DNA of 64,000 nt from Phellopilus nigrolimitatus (GCA_021029095.1 JAJOHG010000027.1:124001-188000), one strand, 5' to 3'. Counted from the stretch's first letter, positions 1 through 12,215 are shown. The notes: generated by a model not told the origin, from the sequence alone. Made by a program: numbers and translations.

Positions 1-246
1 GCTCTTTTTCCCTCCTTACATTACTTTTGTGAAAGTGAACGTTGTGCTCGTCGTCGTGTACAGCGCCGGCACGGTTGTTTCGTGAGTAGCCCGTTCAATT
101 TGATCTAACCGGTTTATTTGATTGATCTGTTTGAATAGCCCAGTCTTGCTCCCCGGAGCCACCTCATCTTCAGGTCTCTCCCACTACCAACCTCTCGGAA
201 GGCCATTCCTCGCTTTCCCGCTTTCGAGCTTCTGTAAATAGCCGCC

Positions 247-2064
247 ATGGGCGCGTGTATCTCGGCTGCGGGAGGCGTAACGGAGGAGGAGAAGGCGAAG
301 CACCGTGAGGCGGAGCGACTCCTAAAGGAAGCGAAGGCCAAAATGGACAATCAGGTCAAGGTAAGGATGCAGTCCGTTGCAAGAGGCAGACCTTCTGATC
401 ATCTGTTGCTGTCGCTAGGTTCTGTTGTTAGGCTCTGGCGACTCAGGAAAGTCAACGATCCTGAAGGTGAGTCTGCAAGCATTGTTTCTGCTTTCGTCTT
501 TCGATATTGCACGAGTGATCCCTTTTCATGATGCGATGCGTGTGCGGAGCGTCGCCTGTTCGGGTGGCCGGGCGTGAAATCGCCCATGTCTAAGAGCGTT
601 CATCAGGCTATGTGCTACTCTAGACAGAGATTATACTTCGGATCACAGGCACTCTTCAAGGCCTATATTGACTGTTTTTCTTTTCTAGCAAATGCGACTT
701 ATCCACGATTTACATTTCTCGCCACAAGAGTTCGAGTTCTACCGACAACTCGTATTCAGCAACATCACACAAGGAATGAAGCTGTTACTCGAAGCGCTCG
801 AAGACATGGACCTGCATGTTTCAGAGGAAATGAATGAATTTGTGACACTCCTCGATGAGCCTCCAGACGTTAAAGATGGCCAAGCGTTTCCAATAGACTA
901 TCACGAACCGCTGAAAAAGTTATGGGAGGACGAGTCGGTGCAGAAGGGTTGGATGCGGGGAAACGAGGCAGCGTTGCCTGATAAGTACGCTCAGCTCTAC
1001 GACGTCTCGCGCGCGTCCATGTCTTAACACCTAGTTTTCATAGTCTATCATATTTCTTCAAGGATCTGGACCGTTTTTTTCAGAAGAATTACTATCCTAC
1101 GGAGCAGGATATCATCCGGTGCAAGGCTCGTACAGTCGGCATCACTGAGACTATGTTCAAGCTGCGTTCGCACGAGATGCTCATGGTTGACGTCGGTGGG
1201 CAGAAAAGCGAGCGGCGGAAGTGGATACACTGTTTTCAGGACGTGACGACCATCCTTTTCTTGGTCAGTTTAAGCGGGTACGACCAATGCTTAGTGGAGG
1301 ATAAGGATGCGGTATGTTGCAATTCTTCGAGTTATTGCTAAGTCGGTGTGCTCATGGACTTCCAGAATCAAATGCAAGATGCGATGACGATCTGGGATTC
1401 AATATGTCATTCTCAATGGTTCCGGTCAACCTCTATAGTAAGCACCGACCCTCGCGCTGTGCTTATGGCTTCTTAGCGACGCTCTCCAGATTTTGTTCCT
1501 AAATAAAAACGACATTTTCAATGAAAAGATCCAGCACTCTGATATCAAGAATACCTTTCCAGTGCGTTCTTTTTGATACACACTCCATCATTGACATCTT
1601 CATTGTGTGATCTTTTTGAAGGACTACGACGGCGAGCCAGGTGACGCACTTCAAGGTCGGGAATATTTTAGGTCGCGATTCACCAAACTCTCGCGAAAGT
1701 CGGGCCAGACTCGCGAACGGGAGATCTACGTTCAGTACGTGTTTTCAGTTCACTTCGCGATTCGTTTTTGGTTCGCTACGGCGGTTGCGCATTTACTAAC
1801 TGATCGACTCTAAAGCTTTACGAATGCAACAGATACGGTGCTTTTGCGAGTAGTTATGGCCGCGGTTGAAGGTGAGACTCGTTTTGAATTTGTTCTCTGT
1901 TCTGTGATGACTGATTCTTGGTATTCTTGCTTACAGAGTGAGTTATTTTCTCCCCCCTTTTCCTTGATCCAATTCCCCCAAACATGACTTAACAAATCAT
2001 CTTCACGGTCACTCCCGCTAGCATTGCACTCCGCGGCAATCTCACCAAGGCAGCACTTATTTGA
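247..2064 (+). CDS. Heterotrimeric G-protein alpha subunit
   Basis: This is a GTP-binding signalling subunit that acts at the plasma membrane downstream of seven-helix receptors. I read ten exons: 247-360, 419-466, 689-984, 1044-1311, 1366-1437, 1490-1561, 1622-1734, 1816-1871, a single base at 1937, and 2022-2064. They give about 360 residues, normal for the family. The N-terminus MGACIS has Gly2 for myristoylation and Cys4 for palmitoylation. The P-loop is GSGDSGKST, switch II is DVGGQKSERRKW with the catalytic Gln kept, and the base-specificity motif is NKND. Odd points: switch I reads IRCKARTVGI, so the catalytic Arg is Lys; the P-loop Glu is Asp; TCAT is TNAT. The C-terminus TKAALI has no Cys at position -4, the pertussis toxin site. 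The family is certain. The receptor and effector cannot be read from sequence. Confidence 0.95.
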
Positions 2065-5000
2065 TTCTTTCGCGCGTCTCTTTCTTTTCCTTGTTACTCT
2101 TTCTCACGGAATTTACACTGCTGCACATTGGTTAATGTGTGCCGACAACTCGCGGTCTTTTTTTTTGTTTATTGACCTTGCATACCATTCTGTTGTTCAT
2201 ACTATTCCTATCGATCACAACTGACCGAACATTCCTTTTTTTTTCCTCGTGGCTTTGATTCTTTCCTTCGCGCACAATCAAAAAAAAATCAAACAATCAT
2301 CGGAATATATTTTATGGATCTGCCGAAACGTCACTCAAACGCCGATCAACTGCCAATGCTCGCCTAAAATTGCGTTCACAATGATTTTCTATGACCGGTT
2401 ATGCAGCACGATCATAAGTAATAATGTAAGTTTTATAACTCGAGCATTCTTCCGGTCATGAGGCTTATACAATTGGTCCATTTTCTCCGGGAATGTTTCG
2501 CCTAAACCGCTTTTGTGCTTTACTTCTGCCGCTTACAGATTCGCAAGATTCTTTTGTGATGTTCGAACCGGCCCTTGTACATTGCTGTCATTCCTCCCTC
2601 TCGACTTCCGCGTACCTGCTGTACTATGTTTCTCCTGTTCACGCCATTCGACGACTTGGGATGGATTTTCGCTTGCGAAGTCTTGATCCCAGGTGCGTTT
2701 CATATCTCGTGGCACGCCGTGGTCTTTCCGCCCGTCACCGACATTCTTGTGATCAGATCAAGTTTGTACAAACGTTTCGGACTTCTTTTCTCACCCATCT
2801 ATACTCTGTTCATCACTTATTTCTCCTTCTTGAGGCCGTTTATCTCCTTGCTTACCTTATGTTCGCTCTCGAGCGGCTTTCGTATACCTTAAGTGTACCT
2901 TATGACCGCTCTTCACCCTCCTCCCTCTCTTTAGTACTGTATGTATGTACGTCACGTATCTTTACGACACATTTTGAATCTGCTTTTAGTCCTTGGCGCA
3001 AGCCACCGACCGTTCTGATGCCTATCCGCTGCGCCGACATGTCGTTTCCCACTTGGATAAATAAAATAAGCGATCGGAAAGGCTTGAGATGCGTTGCAGG
3101 AAGGCTCGTACCAAATGGTTCCAGCATTGACTGAATCAGATGCCAACAACCACGAAAGCGTTGGCGAAGCGTTCTGCGAGTATTCTGGAAGTTATTAGTC
3201 GTGTGACACTCAGAAGAAGATCGAAAAAAAAGGCGTAAAGTTAGCTGTAAATTCCACTCCCCCTAGTAGTTCTATTCATTCGAACGTTGACTGAGCGTTC
3301 GACGCTTTCATACATTTTGCGCTTGTCATCGGAAAATAAAGAGAAAACCCCAATTTATTTCATTTACGCTTATAATAAAAGAAGCAGCCACCCTGCATTA
3401 GCCGACTATGTTCCTCGACGGAGAGCTACAACTACGGACAAGAACTCGGGTCGGCGAAGATTCGATCTGACTCTAGATCCGTACAATCCGCTAAGCACTT
3501 CCGAGATCAAGTCTCCGACACTCGAGCCGGAAATATTTGATATGTCGCGACCGCGTCGTCAAGGGCCCCTAAGCGCGCCAACCTCCGATCCCTCCGCTCG
3601 CCCGAGCAGAGGCCGACATTTAAGTCGCTGAACTATGAGGGGGCAACCGTTGAAACTCGTGGCCTGTTCTTTGAAATCGGACCCCATTATAGAAAGGGGA
3701 AAGGGCAGAAATGAAAGCAAGAGCCTTCCGAGAAAACCGGGAGTCATAGCACGTTCAGGTACAATGATACCAAAGGATTGAAAAAATTATTACTCCATAC
3801 AAGTGAATAAATGAGTGTGCCGCTAAGCAATGAACAAAGATCAGAAACTCATAAAATCAAGAGCCGGTTCTGTGAAGCGTGAATTATGTGACGCAATCGG
3901 CAAATTGAATATGCTTCCTCGAGAAGCGGTATCGATAATGGTACCTGACCAAACATTCAGACAGGTTTTCAACCATGCTTGACGATCAAAAGTAATCGAT
4001 AGTCCCTCTGTATACTTACGGTATTGCTGAGGCCTGAGGTCCTTCCTTTGCGACTCGCAAAAGTAGGAGCGTGATCCCGGTAGCAGACTGGATGCTGACT
4101 GTAGCCGGAAAGCGACATGGTTGGCTATCTGTTTCGTTGTGCAGAAAGGGGCAGCCAAGTATGGGGATATATTGCTCTCTTTGTAGACGAAGGCAGGCAT
4201 TCCTAGAGCCGTCGTGGACATGCCAAGACGCGAACAGCGTTTACGACCAGGATCCATGTAGCCAGAGCGAAGTGCAATTCCACGGGTAAGGGAACTAGAT
4301 GACGTGACAGTATGCAATTAGTATGAAAACTTAGTAAGAAATAAGTGATATTGAGGACTTCAAATTCTTAACCGTCGAGTTTGCACATGTTCTCTTGCTC
4401 ACCTCAAATCTTCGGTCACGAAAAAGAGGGGCCAGCTTGTGCGGGGTAGCGGTCCAACTAACAGTAAGGTACATAATCGTAATGGGAATCGGATGCCATA
4501 CAGCGTTGCTCGGACAGAGTTTAAGCAAAGTACGGGTGGCTAAACAACAAAGTCGCCATTCGCCCCACCGCGGTTTTGCGCTAAATGGAGTCCAACTCAG
4601 TCTTCAGGCTAATCCCAGATACGTGCTGTTCCCAGGTCCAAGATTTATGAAAAGTGCCTCTTGTATCCATCGGGCGAATATTACAATTCAGGAACAAACC
4701 CTGTATGGGCCAAGGATACATTAGGGCTTGAGAAGGCGACAGAGGGGCACTCACCCTGTAAGAGACATTTGCACGAGTCTGATGCCATTATATAGCCAGC
4801 CTCACCGCTGCTTCGGAAGCGACAGAACGTAGTTTGTGTATTGCGAAGAATTATATACGAAAGTAACTTGAAGTAGTAGACCTGTTGAAAGAATAACGAT
4901 CTTCGGCGTCGATCATGTACATCACGTGCTCGCTTAGGTTTGCGTCTTATGGATTCTCGAAAGCTGTGAGTGTCCAACTAAAGCTAGCGTCTGATTATTC

Positions 5001-5720
5001 TGGTTTGTTACAGCTGAATAGAGCTTATCCCAAGCTGAAGCTTAACGGAAGAAATCAGTTAGCTAGCTCACTGAACTACTTACTACCTTTGATACGATGC
5101 CTCTTCCGGTAGCAAGCCAAATCGAGGATTCCGCAGTTCTGAGCAAGAACTATCCATGCGCAGCAATTTTCATCAAAAACTGAAACAACAAACACTCTTT
5201 GGAAATTAAACTAGATCCTGTTGTCTTCAGCTTCTTGCTTGAGAGAACGCAGTGCATTGTCGTCTGGAATGCCGTTTTTCAAGCAGTGAAATTACCGAGA
5301 CAGTCTCTTTGCTTCCTGAATCCCACGAATCTCATGCTGCGTGTTCTGTCTGCGTATAATCCTAGAACAGGGACTGCCTGGCTACTATAATCTACTGTTT
5401 TGAGCAAATTCTCATTAGTATCTTACGAAATCCAAGATAGCAACAAGACGCGCTTTTTTTCGAGACGTTGGTTACTGGACGCGTCCTCAATCTGTTCTTG
5501 GGAGTCTGCCGTAGCTGTCCATACCTTTCTTGAAGCACTTTCCTCGCCCAACCGAGCAATCTCAACTGCCTTCTCTATCAATTCACATATTTGCATTTAA
5601 GTCAACTTCCTGGCAAATTTCGTATGGCTCCCAGCTTAAAAGGCACAAGTCGCTCCTGTCAATTTTCTTCTTTACGGACCCTTCATACCCACCATAAGTT
5701 GTCTTTCCGTCTCAATCTAC
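2065..5720. other. Long stretch with no supportable gene
   Basis: The first 1 kb is pyrimidine-rich on the + strand and probably includes the 3' UTR of the G-alpha gene. Open frames occur, such as 213 codons at 2493-3134 (+) and 158 codons at 3841-4317 (-), but they resemble no family I know and their overlapping frames are equally open. Splice-like motifs on the minus strand near 4010 and 4755 hint at a decayed intron-rich gene, but I could not assemble one. Confidence 0.5.
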
Positions 5721-7550
5721 ATGTCCGTGGATGGTCAGGAAGCTTTGCTCAATATTTTCAGAGATATGAGGATCGTTAACGTGAGTAGGAAACTTTTATT
5801 CTTGAATGCTTTTTCATGTTGATAGTCATTTGCCGCTGCGTTTTTGTAAAGTACGGAAGCTCGTAAGATCGCACGACTCGTTTGCACACTTCCGGGGCTC
5901 ATCAGACTCACTTGTTTTAGTTGTGACAACAACAGTGGGGGTATATGACGTCTGCATCGGCCTCGAATTGTAAGAGCGTTCTTGCCAAGTAACCTAACAA
6001 TCGCTGCTGACCCTGGCACTATAAGTGATGTGAGCTCTCGACTCAAATTGAAAGTCACGAAAACAGTACTTATCTCATTATCAAGTACAAATATATTTGG
6101 GTAAGCGTTTTCTCCGATTGAAAATTTCTGGCTATTATTTTCTACGTCTTATATTGTCTGCAGAAGTCGAAGTGGTCCTGGATAAAAGTATGTTATCTCT
6201 GGTTGCGATATGGGGTCGTTCTCTTCCAGGTTTTCAATTTAGGGAGTAGGTCTTTTCCTTCCTCCCTTCATTTTGTATTTATATGAATCAATCGATTTCT
6301 AGGTGCCTTTTACTCTGGTTCTTCGTTAGAAGTAAGTCATCTCATGATACAATAGGAGATAGGCTGAAGCTCAAACGTCCTTCTGCGAAGACGTGGGTCC
6401 AAGCTTACTAGGATGGCATAATCTCGGTCAGCTGATATATCAGATCAGTGCTGGCCTACGTCCTAGTTATCGCGTCTTGGAGAATCTCTCGCTATGGTGA
6501 GTATTCATCTAAGGCCGTTCCACAAAAAGCTAAGGTTCGTTTATTAGGCTGGCACTGATTGATTTCTGGGCTACAGAATGTAAATAGCTATTCATTTAGC
6601 TCATGTGATTTATTGACTCATTATTAGTTGTAATGAGTGTACGGACAAGTGCTCTCTACGGACACTCAAAATGGCCAAGGCGCCTCATCCTATCTTACTT
6701 CTTCGTAAGTTTCCGTTGTAATCTGCTATAAACGACAATGTCATGCCGTTATGTTCAGTCACAGTGTCTAGTTTTTCTGGCTCTTGCCATTGAGATGATG
6801 GTGACTGACCAATGTGAGATTCCTTGTTCCCGTTATCGATTGTGTTCTGCGCTGACAGTGGCCTTCTTGTTCTTCAGATACCACCTTGTCTTCAAATGAT
6901 TTTTTCGGCGAAGACGAAGTGTTTCGGCTGATTCTAATGTCAATTATGCCGGAAGTGAATTTTGCTTGGTTCTCAATATCTGGTCCAGGAGATTTGTGGC
7001 AGTGTTCTTCACTCTTGCTTTCGCATATGAACTCGTTCAGTGGATTGTCAGCGCTTTTCGACTCTATCAAATGGGTGCGTTCTCTCCTTATTCATTCTTA
7101 GCAAGTGACCTAATCAAAAATAGGGAAACCTCACATGGACAATTTTGGAATTTTAAGGGTACTACATCGCGACAGTGAGTCTCCTCATTCAATACCTTTT
7201 CTTTTCTTTCCTCGGCTCTGATAATTGCAAACAGCTTTTGGAATCTACCTCTTAAACGTGATGTAAGCTCTTTATAAGTGGAGTTCTTCGTTATCAAGGC
7301 TAAAAGTTTCAGTCTTTCGCTCGCCCAGCTAGTTTCTATTCATTTCATACCGCAAGAGCATGCTTTATTGCTGCACTTCTCGGGGGGTCTATGGCTTAGT
7401 TTGACGAGTACTATGGTATCACGGCTTGTCCTCAACTTGCGCGCTGCAGCTGGGACGGAGTTGCCCAACACCAATATAAGCAATGTACTCTTTTCGTGGA
7501 CTCCAAGCATAAATTTCGAGCACTCTCCCGAAGAATTTTCTTCTTATTAG
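5721..7550 (+). CDS. DUF6533-type multi-pass membrane protein, first copy
   Basis: I read this as a member of the large basidiomycete family of polytopic membrane proteins with an N-terminal DUF6533 domain, whose function is unknown. Exon 1 (5721-5780) encodes 20 residues starting MSVDGQEALLNIF, followed by a GTGAGT donor. A later exon gives KSKWSWIK after a frame ending KYIW, the most typical motif of the domain. Further exons read AYVLVIASWRIS near 6450-6490 and IWSRRFVAVFFTLAF near 6970-7020. The last exon has SRLVLNLRAAAGTELP, like the family's closing segment, and ends at TAG 7548-7550. Many introns are short and not all junctions could be resolved, so some exons may be decayed. A second family member follows at 9067. 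The family call rests on remembered motifs. Confidence 0.6.
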
Positions 7551-8811
7551 TCTGCACTTGTAGGAGGGTCATTGTCTGAACTCGGTGCACCGCTCGCTTG
7601 CGAAAATCAAACATGCACTTCATTGTCATTGTCGTCATCGTCAGCCCTATATGCTTCTGACAATGAGTTGATCCTTTCAATAGGGATGTTGTTCTAGTGA
7701 CTGCGATATGAAAGTTTCAGATCAAACAATACCGGAAGTTAAAAATGCCGTCATGCAGCACTGCTCGTGAAGAACATTTAAGTTATCAAGTACCTCTAAA
7801 ACATTTCTCATTTTTCAGAGGGTCGAAGATTCTACCTCGTAGTGTGTACCACAGAGCCACATGAAATTACACAACCCGCATCAGCAAAACGTGATTTCGC
7901 TTAAGATGTCTTATCTGACTCGTGTAAGGCACTGTAATGTAGTTAAGCAGTGTAAGTACACAAGAAACCAGGGAAATTCGATTTTAAAGTCTTTAGCCTA
8001 ATTATCTCCACTAAGTTCCCGTATTTCAAGTTGCATAATATACATGTCGATTCAACTAAGCTGAAAATAGTTTTGGTGATGCACAGACTCAAGGCTTGAC
8101 TGAGCTGGGTCGCTACACGGTAGATATATTCCATGGCTTTTAGAACAATATACAGGAAATCCTTTTACCGACGACCATGCTGTACGAGAAGCTTGACTGC
8201 AATTATCTGTCGCGTCAACAAATGTCAACAACACGTGCCGGCACGTCTGCTTATATCGTCACGTTATAGCGTGAGAGGATTCTTTTGGACTGAGTAATCC
8301 AGCGACTTCGTGACCGAAAGCCAAAATCGTGTCCGTTTACAGCTGTTTTCATAACTATGCGGAATCGCAAAAAATCTCGCGCCGCCTCGCCACCGACTGC
8401 GTGACAAATATACTCGCACGATCCTATCATCTAAGCATTTGCCGGAGTGCCGAGTGCCCGGATCAGGCTGTATCTGGTTGCCGAACGTTCAGATCAGATT
8501 GCATCAAGCTTTCTGCCTTCTTCGAAGAAAACAAACGCATGCCGAAGCTCGGATCATCTCACTTCATCTTTGTAACACGGTCGTGGGACCGAGTGTGTCA
8601 TCTTTTAGGTGGCGTGGGTGGCGCACGGATTTTCGCGATTCCGCGTAGTTATGAAAAGCGCTGTAATCTGCCTTGCGAAACTTTCCGCAATCTCAAACGA
8701 AGTCCAGTTGAGCACTCTGTGAACGCTGCTGTGGTGCCTTTGAAACATGAAATTTTAGTGGTTCTCAAACTCAATCACTGAACACGCGCTTCGACATTCA
8801 CTGATTTCCAG
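7551..8811. other. Unresolved interval between DUF6533 genes
   Basis: There is no confident gene here. A 150-codon frame at 8329-8781 (+) is open but unfamiliar. It could contribute 5' exons to the reading frame at 8812-9054, but I cannot join them. Confidence 0.4.
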
Positions 8812-9054
8812 CTCGACACTACTGTATATTATCCGCAGCGAAGTCCGACTGAATCTGCTCCTATCAACCAGAAGACCATGATCTCGTCATCGGTTGATCG
8901 CTTCCTTTCTGAGCCTCCCAGTGAGCGTTTTATATCACCTGGTAGTGCTTCGCCATTGAGACACACAGATGGCGAATATGTTCCTGCTGATCTGAGAAGC
9001 CGAGCAGATGTTCGTGCCTTGACGTGGCTCCAGGAGCTGCTCACCGCTCAATAA
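8812..9054 (+). CDS. Probable C-terminal exon of an unrecognised protein
   Basis: After a TTTCCAG acceptor at 8805-8811 the frame stays open for 80 codons to TAA at 9052-9054. It has a normal amino-acid mix: a Ser/Pro-rich middle with SVDRFLSEPPSERF, then a helical tail RADVRALTWLQELL. I see no convincing start codon or upstream exon. The stop lies 12 bp before the start of the next DUF6533 gene, so it may be the end of a separate small gene. No function is proposed. Confidence 0.35.
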   Translation, partial: LDTTVYYPQRSPTESAPINQKTMISSSVDRFLSEPPSERFISPGSASPLRHTDGEYVPADLRSRADVRALTWLQELLTAQ

Positions 9055-9066
9055 ACTACAATAGCG

Positions 9067-10887
9067 ATGCTTTCGTTTCTGTTTATGCACTTCGTCAAAA
9101 GCGTGCTTCAGGACATCCGGGTTTCCGATAACTCGCCCCCTTCTTCACCTTCCCCTTCTTCACCTTCCCCTTCTTCGCGACTGACATATTTCGTCTCTAC
9201 ACAATGTTCTCAACTCGGTCCGATATCGAACCCATCGAACCCAGTCAAATCCCGGTGTATGTCCTCATTAATTATGCCGAAATATATTGCCAAATCGCTG
9301 TCGTGGCTTGTCAAACATATAACATTAGTTGAGTCCAAAATCTACTTGATGCCTGGAATAAATATTAACTCGTGCGGGGGGTAGTCACCACAATGGACAA
9401 TGAGGTTCGCTTGCGTGTCGGCAGTCATTCCGTCTTCCGTTGCTTATCTGATTATGTCACATAATTAGGTCAAATATTTCTGGGTGAGTTGTTTCCTTAC
9501 TGCTTTTCTTGCATTCGCTAATCATGAGAGTTTGAAAGTCCAATCCCCGCGCATTTACTAGCCTGCTTTATTTTACGGTGACTACATATCCTTGCTGTTT
9601 GACAGAAAAATAGTGATCTAACGTTCGATTCTCGCAGAATCGCTATGTTGGTCTTTTCTCGGCATTCTTAGGTTGCTGGTGTGAGTCTTTCATTCTCTGA
9701 TGGCAACTTCAGGCTTATTGAATCATCGTGGAATTGATTTAATTTCAGTCGATTCATTTCATACAAACGTGAAATTGTAAGTACGCGCCGATAAACCTGT
9801 CTAGATTCTATACCGACTTTGTGATTTGTACAGATGTGCGAAAGTTTTTGTCTCCTGCTTACAGTAGGTACCAAATTCTCACGTTAACATCTACAAACAG
9901 GTGCTTTTACGACTTGGGCAGAGACTTTCGCGGGTATGCTTTCACTTCGCTTCAGATCTTCATGGTAGTGAAATGAACACCGACCTTAGACTGGATAACC
10001 ATTCTTTCAATGGATTGTACGGAATGAAACTTTGCTTGGCGTACATATCAGTTTCATTTACTATCTTTTCCCTACAGACATACTTTTGATAAGGGTCCTT
10101 GCACTCTTTGATAACAGTGAGTCATCTGACATACTGTTATCCAAGTTTCTTGTCTTCGTAGAAAGGCTGACGTGTCGTGTTATGGCAGAAAAAAATATTG
10201 CTACGTGCCTCAGGGTACTATTTGGCGTGGAAGCGGTTTTCATGCTTGGCCTTCACCTGTATTTTACTGTGTTTGAGAAGAGTGAGTCATAGAATTTAGC
10301 AACTCTTTCAAAATACTAATACTAAATAAACTGATTTAGTTGCTGTGGGAGTGGGGCTAGGCTTTGCTTTCTGCGGCACCGAGAACCTTGAATATCCTCC
10401 GATCGTGAAAACTCTGTATTGGTCTGTACAAAGTTGAAATCCTCCGTTAGACGCGTGTTTGTGCTAATAAACGAGTAGGACGGCACCGCTGTTGTTTGAG
10501 CTTATCATGATGACACTTGCTCTCTACAAAGCTGCTCAGCTGTGGAAGGCGACAGCTGGGATTGAGGGAATGAGTCTCGTGAAAGTTCTTATTCAAGATC
10601 AAGTTATCTACTTCGTCATGTAAATTTCTTCTGACCGACATCTATATAGCAATTACTGATCGTCAATTCACAGGATAATGATGTGCAGTATTGCGAAAGT
10701 CTGCAACTACTGGACGCTTGTTCAGAGTACTCCGGTCACCGTCATTCTGACTTTACTTGGGACTACAACCCTCCTTTGTATCATTGGCAGTCAGATGATG
10801 GTTCATCTGAAGGAAGCGGGTGAGAGAGGAGTCAAAGGGGGGACTAGCTACAGGATGGAAACTCTGACTTCCATTACATTCGCCTGA
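9067..10887 (+). CDS. DUF6533-type multi-pass membrane protein, second copy
   Basis: This is a second gene of the basidiomycete DUF6533 membrane-protein family, in tandem with the one at 5721. ATG 9067 opens a frame with a family-like first exon containing FVKSVLQDIRVSDN. Later exons give VKYFW (about 9470), NRYVGLFSAFL (about 9640), ILLIRVLALFDN (about 10084), a hydrophobic segment LFGVEAVFMLGLHLYF (about 10220), and LIQDQVIYFV (about 10590). The final exon runs from about 10678 to the stop at 10885-10887. It contains a long hydrophobic stretch, then VHLKEAGERGVKGG, the hallmark closing motif of the family. Internal boundaries are approximate because introns of about 50 nt are dense. The function of the family is not known. 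Confidence 0.72.
9137..9179 (+). repeat. 15-bp tandem repeat, about 2.9 copies
   Basis: The unit CCCCTTCTTCACCTT occurs at 9137-9151 and 9152-9166 and is followed by a partial copy. It lies just after the presumed first exon of the second DUF6533 gene, where it may form part of an intron or a Pro/Ser-rich linker. Confidence 0.85.
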
Positions 10888-12215
10888 TGATTTAGAAAAT
10901 GAAAAGGTTTACTGCGCTCTTTCCTAAAGTTCTCAACAATTCTATTTTTTTAATACTTGTTTTAGAGTAGACTACGCAGGAAAGATTTTGTGATTTCCGT
11001 TGTATTTGATCATGGTTCGAGGGTCTGCTTCCTCGTTTATGCATGTTTTCCGAACAAAAGTATTTCTCCGTGAACTCTGTAGGATAGAAGCCAAATCGAT
11101 GCCTGTGTTTACGGCTGGAGCGTTTGTAGCTCATCTCATTGTCATTGCTCGAGTCCTCATCATCTCCGTGGTATCATTTACCACGGAGCCGCGCATGCTG
11201 CACGCGGTACTTCGACCATCTCTCCCTTGTCAAACATCAAACACCGTTAAATTTTATTCTTCTAATTATGTAGAAAGCTATCGAGATGTGGCCTGAGCCG
11301 CAGTCGATGTTCAGCCAGACTCGAGCATCCGTGTTTCTGTGGACAAGATCATAGTTCTGTCAAAATGTGAAACGGCAATTTCGTTCGCGACGGCGACGTC
11401 CGGCCAGGTCTTCCATATCCTGGTGCAGCCAGGTAAAGCCTGGCAGAGTTTGGCAGAGTCTGGTAGAGTTTGGTGGAGTTTGGTAGAGTCTGGTAATGTA
11501 ACTTGGTAGATTCTGGTAAAGCTTGGCAGAACTCGGTAAAGCCTGATAGATTCTGGTAGAGACAGGTAGAGCTGGTAAGACCTCGTAGAGTCTGTTTGTG
11601 GTAGAGTTTGGTGAAGCAAACTGAAAGTCGCCGGAAAATTGCCGCAACGCCATTTACTTACGTACACAAGTAACTTTTTTTTTTGCATCATACCCATCAT
11701 GATCCCTTCTTTCCCGTAGACATCGCAATGCATATTCCATCCCATGTTTCGTCAACATACGCGATTCTCCAAACACAGAGGCAAAGAGTAAGCTGGAAAG
11801 TGAGTACCGTACGCCAATGAAGGGGTTCTAATACAGTATGTCTCGTCAAAATAACGACACTTCGGACTGTCTCATAGGATGGCAACAGAGCAGCTTAGCT
11901 GTGTACACGGGACTTAAAAGACTAGAAGCTGCTTTTGATGCCAGCGCTTTCATCTCTCTGCGGATTTAGGACTGGACTGCGACTGCGGCGGTACGCTGAC
12001 ACGCCAGCACCGAACAGAGTTGCGGGCGCTGTAAGCTTTCCGTGGCGTTAACATCTCTCGTGCATTCTACCCCGTTTACATACTGCCCCGCGGCCATTGC
12101 CCTTGTCCGAGACAGTCTTCTCTCAAAAGTACCTCCCCAGCACGCTTTTGCGGGAAGCCGGACAAGACATTCATCAGCTAGATTCTCCTCGCGTCAAATC
12201 CAACAAATCTTTCCG
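10888..12215. other. Gene-poor interval with repeat and hairpin
   Basis: There is no supportable gene. A 98-codon frame at 11000-11296 (+) includes a hydrophobic run (AFVAHLIVIARVLIIS) that could be a decayed membrane-protein exon. The interval also holds a 10-bp perfect inverted repeat near 11163-11187 and the minisatellite at about 11430-11610. Confidence 0.45.
11431..11610. repeat. Degenerate minisatellite, 10-11 bp unit
   Basis: About sixteen diverged copies of a unit close to TGGTAGAGTY follow each other (TGGCAGAGTT, TGGTGGAGTT, TGGTAGAGTC and so on). On the minus strand two frames stay open and give Leu-Pro-Ser/Asp-Ser-rich peptides, but this is a by-product of the repeat. Edges are approximate. 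Confidence 0.8.

Noticed and set aside
2493..3134. 213-codon open frame on the + strand
   Set aside because: Pyrimidine-rich sequence keeps several overlapping frames open; the peptide resembles nothing known and has no conserved blocks.
3841..4317. 158-codon open frame on the minus strand
   Set aside because: Splice-like sites fall inside it and other frames are as plausible; no family motif was found.
11311..11745. 144-codon minus-strand frame rich in Leu-Pro-Asp-Ser repeats
   Set aside because: It is the translation of the 10-bp minisatellite; a second frame gives an equally repetitive peptide.
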